Below, piece after piece: positions 7,228 to 10,456 of a stretch of DNA of 10,456 bases. The stretch's first letter is position 1. Every line of letters starts with the position of its first letter. Under the pieces are notes generated by a model that was given only the letters and a program-made list of their open reading frames with translations, made no database searches and was not told the origin of the DNA. The position numbers and the translations under genes were made by a program. This DNA is from Candidatus Segatella intestinihominis. GTDB lineage: Bacteria; Bacteroidota; Bacteroidia; Bacteroidales; Bacteroidaceae. The stretch spans positions 1 to 10,456 of the forward strand of contig URLG01000087.1 of NCBI GenBank assembly GCA_900548535.1. Reading direction: 5' to 3'.

Positions 7228-7658
7228 AATTGGGACTAACCATCAGGGATGATGATGGTAACATCTATGTTTGCAACCACACTTCCTCTTCTTCCAAGAA
7301 GAAAGGCAAGCGAGCCATGTTTCGCTTGAATGGTCAAGGACCTTATAACAAGCGGCAGTTTGTGTATGCTGCGGTGAAAATGTATTTGGACAAATACCCT
7401 AATGTAACTTACGAGGAATTGGAAAAAGCATTTCCGAGAGAGTTGCAGGGTAGCTATGGTGTTATAGCCAGAATGTCGTTTATCAAAAACAAGCAGCAGA
7501 ATGGTTATGAATTTATGGGGCGATACTTCACTGATGATAGTCAGCTCCTGCAAACCAAGGATGGTGTAATCTTCGCTGTATGTACGCAATGGGGTGATCA
7601 ATTCCCTAATGTCCTCGATAATGTCCGTTGATTTGGCTGGACTGTGAGTGAGGAGTAA
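7158..7658 (+). pseudogene. Unrecognised ORF with a premature stop near its 3' end
   Basis: The ORF runs from an ATG at 7158 (or 7176, giving MSNDTKV) to a TGA at 7629-7631, 157 residues. I cannot assign a function. Visible parts are an N-terminal segment (TVLRQISAEMKLGLTIRDDD), a basic Ser/Lys linker (SSSSKKKGKR), and a folded C-terminal part (KRQFVYAAVKMYLDKYPNVT, then YEELEKAFPRELQGSYGV) ending in VCTQWGDQFPNVLDNVR. After the TGA the same frame continues FGWTVSEE to a TAA at 7656-7658, which reads as the natural end of the domain. The TGA therefore looks like a nonsense mutation. The 157-residue product could still be made. Its start overlaps the dying frame of the helicase fragment, so it may also be a displaced or frameshifted piece of a larger gene. 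No promoter is seen. Confidence 0.55.
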
Positions 7659-7669
7659 GTCTTCTATGA

Positions 7670-7715
7670 AAAGTGGGCGAACAGAAGTCTCTTATAGCTC
7701 CTGTTCGCCCACTTT
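7670..7715. repeat. Hairpin element, copy 1 (15-bp stem)
   Basis: Perfect 15-bp arms aaagtgggcgaacag (7670-7684) and the complement (7701-7715) enclose a 16-nt loop that begins aag and ends ctc. It lies 11 nt after the last stop of the broken ORF, where a terminator would be expected, but no T tract follows on the plus strand. The core ggcgaacagaag...ctcctgttcgcc recurs at 8536-8568. Confidence 0.75.
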
Positions 7716-7745
7716 GGGGACGCTCGCTGAGTGTATGTTCACTCT

Positions 7746-7836
7746 CCGCAGGCTTCACTCCCTTCGGTCGTTCAGCCTGCGGTTACGCATGGTTGGCCTC
7801 CTTCGGAGACCTGTAACTCACATCCTCCTTCGGAGA
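7746..7836. repeat. GC-rich hairpin followed by two 13-bp direct repeats
   Basis: The arms ccgcaggct (7746-7754) and agcctgcgg (7774-7782) form a perfect 9-bp stem. Downstream, cctccttcggaga occurs twice (7797-7809 and 7824-7836, 27 bp apart). Each copy can fold into a small ctcc/ggag hairpin. This could be part of a structured RNA or a degenerate mobile-element end. I cannot assign it. Confidence 0.5.
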
Positions 7837-7973
7837 TGGACGGGATAAGGGGGCTTTAACTACTCTGCACCACATTGTATGAGTCGTTATGCGCTCTGGT
7901 AAAGAGAAACGTCTGTACATCAGATTGTTGCCTTGTTTTTGAGTAAGAATTACATAAGGTATAAGAAAAAACA

Positions 7974-7996
7974 TGGGACAAATTGAATTTGTCCCA
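7974..7996. repeat. Perfect 23-bp palindrome, copy 1
   Basis: The arms tgggacaaatt (7974-7984) and aatttgtccca (7986-7996) flank a single central G. A further half-site tttgtccca follows at 8000-8008 and an inverted half-site tgggaca at 8049-8055. The geometry fits a dimeric DNA-binding protein site, or a hairpin if transcribed. Confidence 0.7.
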
Positions 7997-8031
7997 AAGT
8001 TTGTCCCATCTCTATCTAATGGGTTGATATA

Positions 8032-8209
8032 CTATGAGTTATATAGCCTGGGACATTGGGGCGGGACAAATTCAATTTGTCCCATTTATTTTTTTCTGTA
8101 CTTGTTCGCCGCTTGGGGGAAATGACATTAACGTATAGTTTCTCTTGTGACAACTCATAGTTTTCTACCCCATAACTCATAGAGTTAGGAGTGTTAAAAC
8201 TATGAGTTA
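8032..8209. repeat. Four copies of the 10-mer ctatgagtta in both orientations
   Basis: The motif is forward at 8032-8041, inverted at 8151-8160 with one base change (caactcatag), inverted at 8173-8182, and forward at 8200-8209. The last two copies pair as a stem. The spread over about 180 bp, interleaved with the gggacaaatt palindromes, suggests a cluster of binding sites. Confidence 0.6.
8063..8095 (+). repeat. Perfect 21-bp palindrome, copy 2, with T-rich tail
   Basis: The arms gggacaaatt (8063-8072) and aatttgtccc (8074-8083) flank a single C. It differs from copy 1 only at the centre and at the outermost bases. It is followed by atttattttttt, so on the plus strand it could act as a terminator. 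The two palindromes are 89 bp apart. Confidence 0.65.
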
Positions 8210-8217
8210 GTTTTTTT
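8173..8217 (+). terminator. Possible terminator built from the ctatgagtta repeat
   Basis: A 10-bp perfect stem (taactcatag at 8173-8182 with ctatgagtta at 8200-8209) closes on a 17-nt loop and is followed by G and seven T residues (8211-8217). The shape is right for an intrinsic terminator, but no gene is recognised immediately upstream. It may insulate the small-ORF promoter. Confidence 0.5.
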
Positions 8218-8293
8218 AACATTTAGTGAGAATGAAATTTTAATATGGGGCTTGACCTTTTGTTACTAAAGTATAAAAATGGTTTTATTTTTT

Positions 8294-8324
8294 TTTGCTG
8301 CTAAACGAAAAAGTATTATATTTG
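8294..8324 (+). promoter_or_regulatory. Promoter of the small-ORF transcript (Bacteroidota type)
   Basis: TTTG at 8294-8297 is followed after 19 nt by TATATTTG at 8317-8324, a full consensus match. The first ATG lies at 8347, so a transcript would have a leader of about 15 nt. This is the best evidence that the following short sequence is expressed. Confidence 0.75.
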
Positions 8325-8346
8325 CATATCGTTAATTTAAATAATA

Positions 8347-8514
8347 ATGGGATATGACATATTTGAATCAGTTTCACAAGGAAAGTACGGAGAGAATGCT
8401 CCGCAAATTAGCAGAATGGAAGAAGTCGCCGACTTCCTCTTCAGAAGCTGCGCAAAGAATGAAGCAAAATCTAGCGATGGCACTTCGTATGGAGGTGACT
8501 TATACAGCGAGTAA
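8347..8514 (+). CDS. Small hypothetical protein, 55 residues (frame A)
   Basis: This starts at the first ATG after a consensus promoter and encodes MGYDIFESVSQGKYGENAPQ and 35 further residues, ending GGDLYSE. The product is acidic and soluble, with no membrane segment or signal peptide and one Cys (SCAKN). First codon positions are about 69% purine and rich in G, which is more gene-like than the competing frame. No family is recognised. It overlaps the 56-residue frame B at 8354-8524 almost completely. Either one frame is real or both are translated from one message. I slightly favour this frame for its start position and codon composition. Confidence 0.45.
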   Translation: MGYDIFESVSQGKYGENAPQISRMEEVADFLFRSCAKNEAKSSDGTSYGGDLYSE

Positions 8515-8524
8515 GGTTTTGTAA
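8354..8524 (+). CDS. Small hypothetical protein, 56 residues (alternative frame B)
   Basis: It starts 7 nt after the ATG of frame A, in the +1 frame, and encodes MTYLNQFHKESTERMLRKLA, continuing to ALRMEVTYTASKVL. The product is basic and predicted to be largely helical (TERMLRKLAEWKK, then AAQRMKQNLAMALRM), with a short Ser-rich link between helices. It could be a small nucleic-acid-binding or regulatory protein, but no family is recognised. It shares the same promoter and is followed 11 nt later by hairpin copy 2. It is an alternative or a partner to frame A. Confidence 0.4.
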   Translation: MTYLNQFHKESTERMLRKLAEWKKSPTSSSEAAQRMKQNLAMALRMEVTYTASKVL

Positions 8525-8533
8525 AATAAAATA

Positions 8534-8570
8534 GAGGCGAACAGAAGCCTATCTTACTCCTGTTCGCCCC
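8534..8570. repeat. Hairpin element, copy 2
   Basis: The arms ggcgaacag (8536-8544) and ctgttcgcc (8560-8568) form a perfect 9-bp stem with a 15-nt loop starting aag and ending ctc, the same layout as at 7670-7715. It lies just after the small ORFs and between them and the end of the convergent YbjQ-family gene. It may act as a transcript end, although a T tract is lacking. Confidence 0.7.
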
Positions 8571-8597
8571 TTATGAAATACACACATGCTGAATGCG

Positions 8598-8915
8598 CTA
8601 TAGGATGACGGCTGTGCCGCTGCAGGTTACCATCAGCATGCTGCCATTGCTGCCTACTGTCTCGTAATCCAAGTCGATGCCTACGATGGCATTGCAGCCT
8701 AGGGAGGCTGCACGATCGCTCATCTCGCGTAGGGCGGTGTCCTTGGCCTCACGGAGCACGCTCTCGTAGGAGCCGCTTCTGCCACCTATCACATCACGGA
8801 TGCTGGCGAAGAAATCCTTAAACATGTTGGCACCTATGATGGTTTCGCCTGTTACTACGCCACGATACTCACGGATAGGGTGACCTTCTATGGTTGGAGT
8901 GGTACTTAAAATCAT
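8598..8915 (-). CDS. YbjQ/UPF0145 family protein
   Basis: The 105-residue product is full length for the UPF0145 (YbjQ, DUF74) family, sometimes called a putative heavy-metal-binding domain protein; members form small oligomers and their biochemical role is unclear. Family features are the start MILSTTPTIEG, the GVVTGETIIGANMFKDFFAS block (residues about 19-38), a helix with SYESVLREAKDTALREM, and the C-terminal GCNAIVGIDLDYETVG (about 73-88) with MVTCSGTAV. There is no signal peptide or membrane segment. The start ATG is preceded by an A/G-rich stretch (agaaaggaaaag) that fits a weak ribosome-binding region. It points toward the plus-strand small ORFs and lies downstream of rng, from which it is separated by a terminator, so it is probably transcribed alone. 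Confidence 0.92.
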   Translation of the reverse strand: MILSTTPTIEGHPIREYRGVVTGETIIGANMFKDFFASIRDVIGGRSGSYESVLREAKDTALREMSDRAASLGCNAIVGIDLDYETVGSNGSMLMVTCSGTAVIL

Positions 8916-9010
8916 AATTCTTTTCCTTTCTTTTATTTTAATGTTTATACTATTTTCTTACTAATATTTGTAGCTTAGACGAAATGAAAGGCGAAAAGGT
9001 TGCAGTATCC

Positions 9011-9018
9011 CAAAAATA
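9011..9018 (-). promoter_or_regulatory. Possible -7 element for the YbjQ-family gene
   Basis: Read on the minus strand this is TATTTTTG, a match to TAnnTTTG, about 95 nt upstream of the start codon. No good TTTG partner lies 19-21 nt further upstream, so the call is weak. Confidence 0.25.
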
Positions 9019-9054
9019 TTTGCTAATTCTGTATATGAGAAAATATCAATAATG

Positions 9055-9091
9055 AAAAAAACTTCACTCGCTTTCAGTATTGCGAGTGAAG
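9055..9091 (-). terminator. Intrinsic terminator of rng
   Basis: The arms cttcactcgc (9062-9071) and gcgagtgaag (9082-9091) form a perfect 10-bp stem with a 10-nt loop. Read on the minus strand it is followed by seven T residues (9055-9061). It lies 31 nt after the rng stop codon. A tttt on the other side allows weak activity in the plus direction. Confidence 0.85.
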
Positions 9092-9122
9092 CTTTTCTAG
9101 TTTGTGTTTTTTGTATGCAGAG

Positions 9123-10456
9123 TTACTTAGTCTCTTGCTCTTCCTGCATGTCGAGATACTGGTTGTCCTTGTCGTAGAATTCGTACTGGAGGAACGCCAG
9201 TTTCTGGGAAGGAATCACGCTGACTCCGAAACCATACTTGAGCTGCCATTTGCGCTTCAAGGAGATGAAGCCCTTGTTGATGAAGGCGGCTACGTAAGGG
9301 TTTACATACAAAGTGAATTTCTTGACGCCAATCTTGTTGACTAGGCGGTCGATCTTTCTTTCCAATTGGTCGGTGAAGAGGATGCTCGACTTGATCTTGC
9401 CCGTGCCAAAGCAGGTAGGGCAGGTCTCCTCTACGTTGACGTCCATGGCTGGACGAACGCGCTGGCGGGTAATCTGCATCAGACCAAACTTGCTTAGAGG
9501 CAGGATGTTGTGCTTGGCACGGTCCTTCTGCATGTTCTTGCACATGCGCTCATAGAGCAACTGGCGGTCTTCTGCCAGGTTCATGTCGATGAAGTCGACC
9601 ACGATGATGCCTCCCATATCACGGAGACGCAACTGTCGTGCCAACTCATCGGCAGCGCCGAGGTTCACGTCGAGAGCATTCGCTTCCTGACCTTTCTCAC
9701 GAGTGCGGTTGCCACTGTTCACATCGACAACGTGCAGCGCCTCGGTATGCTCGATGATGAGATAAGCGCCATGCTTATAGTTCACCACTCGACCGAAGGC
9801 AGACTTGATCTGCTTGGTGATGTTGAAGTTGTCGAAGATAGGCACCTTACCGGTGTAGAGCTTAACTATGCCCGCCTTTTCAGGGGCTATTAGAGAAACA
9901 TAGTTTTTCACCTCGTTCATCACGTCAGGGTCATTGACGTAGATGTTCTCGTAAGATGGGTTAAACAAGTCTCGGATGAGAGCGACGGCTCTTCCGGTCT
10001 CCTCGAAGGCGAGTTGCGGGCGTTGCTGGGTCTTCTGCACCTTGGCGATAGCATCCTCCCATCGCTTCACCAGGGCTTTCAGCTCAGTATCGAGCTCAGC
10101 TACTTTCTTGCCCTCTGCCACAGTGCGTACGATAACGCCGCAATTCTTAGGTTTGATGCTGTGCAGGAGCTGTTTGAGTCGAGAGCGTTCTTCACCGCTT
10201 TTAATCTTCGACGAGACAGAAACTTTGTCACCGAATGGCATGAGTACCAAGTATCGACCTGCGAAGGAGATTTCTCCCGTGAGTCGTGGCCCCTTGGTAG
10301 AGATTGGTTCTTTAACGATTTGCACCAGCACTTCCTGTCCCACTTTCAGGACATTCTGAATGCTGCCGTCCTTTTCCAGTTCAGGCTGCTTGCTGGCCTT
10401 TGAGAATGGGAAAAGTTTCTTTCTGTCGCTCTGTACTTGTTTAAGATACTTCTGGT
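9123..10456 (-). CDS. rng: Ribonuclease G/E family endoribonuclease, 5' end outside the window
   Basis: RNase G/E enzymes cut single-stranded RNA and take part in rRNA 5' maturation and mRNA decay in the cytoplasm. The visible 443 residues start inside the S1-domain region (QKYLKQVQSDRKKLFPFSKA) and run to the natural C-terminus. The catalytic magnesium-binding Asp residues are in HVVDVNSG (codon 9723-9725) and IVVDFIDM (codon 9594-9596). The zinc-link CPTCFGTG follows (Cys codons 9420-9422 and 9411-9413). The protein ends shortly after the small C-terminal domain, so it lacks the long degradosome scaffold of E. coli RNase E and resembles RNase G. A GTG at 10341-10343 is internal, not the start, because conserved sequence continues in frame through it to the window edge. 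The gene ends at a strong terminator. Confidence 0.95.
   Translation of the reverse strand, partial: QKYLKQVQSDRKKLFPFSKASKQPELEKDGSIQNVLKVGQEVLVQIVKEPISTKGPRLTGEISFAGRYLVLMPFGDKVSVSSKIKSGEERSRLKQLLHSIKPKNCGVIVRTVAEGKKVAELDTELKALVKRWEDAIAKVQKTQQRPQLAFEETGRAVALIRDLFNPSYENIYVNDPDVMNEVKNYVSLIAPEKAGIVKLYTGKVPIFDNFNITKQIKSAFGRVVNYKHGAYLIIEHTEALHVVDVNSGNRTREKGQEANALDVNLGAADELARQLRLRDMGGIIVVDFIDMNLAEDRQLLYERMCKNMQKDRAKHNILPLSKFGLMQITRQRVRPAMDVNVEETCPTCFGTGKIKSSILFTDQLERKIDRLVNKIGVKKFTLYVNPYVAAFINKGFISLKRKWQLKYGFGVSVIPSQKLAFLQYEFYDKDNQYLDMQEEQETK

Larger units (their letters stand above)
7659..8346. other. Repeat-rich interval without a recognisable gene
   Basis: About 690 nt with no protein-like ORF on either strand. 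It holds, in order: a 15-bp hairpin (7670-7715), a GC-rich segment with a 9-bp hairpin and two 13-bp direct repeats (7746-7836), about 130 nt of plain AT-rich sequence, two near-identical perfect palindromes (7974-7996, 8063-8083), four copies of ctatgagtta or its complement or one-base variant (8032-8209), and the promoter of the small ORFs. The density of palindromic sequence suggests regulatory or mobile-element-derived DNA, or an undetected structured RNA. Confidence 0.6.

Noticed and set aside
7648..7848. Plus-strand frame of 66 codons after the broken ORF
   Set aside because: It crosses the 15-bp hairpin and the direct repeats, and is an Arg/Leu/Ser-rich sequence typical of non-coding GC-rich DNA.
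8016..8222. Minus-strand frame of 68 codons across the palindromes
   Set aside because: It runs through two palindromes and the repeated 10-mers, has no ribosome-binding region or promoter, and its sequence is not protein-like.
10341..10343. GTG as the rng start codon
   Set aside because: Conserved RNase G sequence (QKYLKQ...KDGSIQNVLK) continues in frame upstream of it to the window edge.
9510..10403. Plus-strand frames opposite rng
   Set aside because: They are shadows of the RNase G gene, which has intact catalytic and zinc motifs on the minus strand.

Overview
The window looks like a chromosomal segment from a member of the Bacteroidota, most likely Prevotellaceae (Prevotella/Segatella). 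The reasons are promoters of the Bacteroidota type (a TTG/TTTG element 19-20 nt upstream of TAnnTTTG, seen at three genes), weak A-rich ribosome-binding regions, moderate GC content, and the sequence character of the enolase and RNase G/E proteins. The genus is inferred from recall, not from a search.

Layout. Positions 1-851 hold the 3' part of fabD (malonyl-CoA:ACP transacylase), plus strand. Positions 943-3135 hold one long plus-strand gene encoding an intracellular GH13 alpha-amylase-like enzyme joined in frame to a C-terminal AlaX/ThrRS-type tRNA-editing (SAD) domain. This fusion is the most unusual protein in the window. A strong stem-loop (3186-3248) separates it from eno (3395-4702), which has its own promoter and a strong terminator. 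Next is fic (4997-6106), an AMPylase-type Fic protein with an N-terminal inhibitory motif and a C-terminal winged helix. Two tandem palindromes sit just upstream of its promoter.

From 6107 to about 8570 the DNA is accessory and partly decayed. It contains a 22-bp-period tandem array closed by a 12-bp inverted repeat (6203-6322), a truncated and internally deleted SF2 helicase remnant (6502-7227), a second broken ORF of unknown function (7158-7658), and about 690 bp without a clear gene. That last stretch is packed with palindromes, repeated 10-mers and hairpins. A well-formed promoter then drives a transcript with two overlapping small ORFs (8347-8524).

The last part is on the minus strand: a YbjQ/UPF0145 family gene (8598-8915) and, convergent to the plus-strand genes, the 3' part of rng (9123-10456, open to the window edge) with its terminator at 9055-9091.

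Together the window shows housekeeping genes for fatty-acid synthesis, glycolysis and RNA processing. A Fic gene, helicase debris and repeat-rich DNA lie between eno and rng, as expected for an accessory insertion hotspot.
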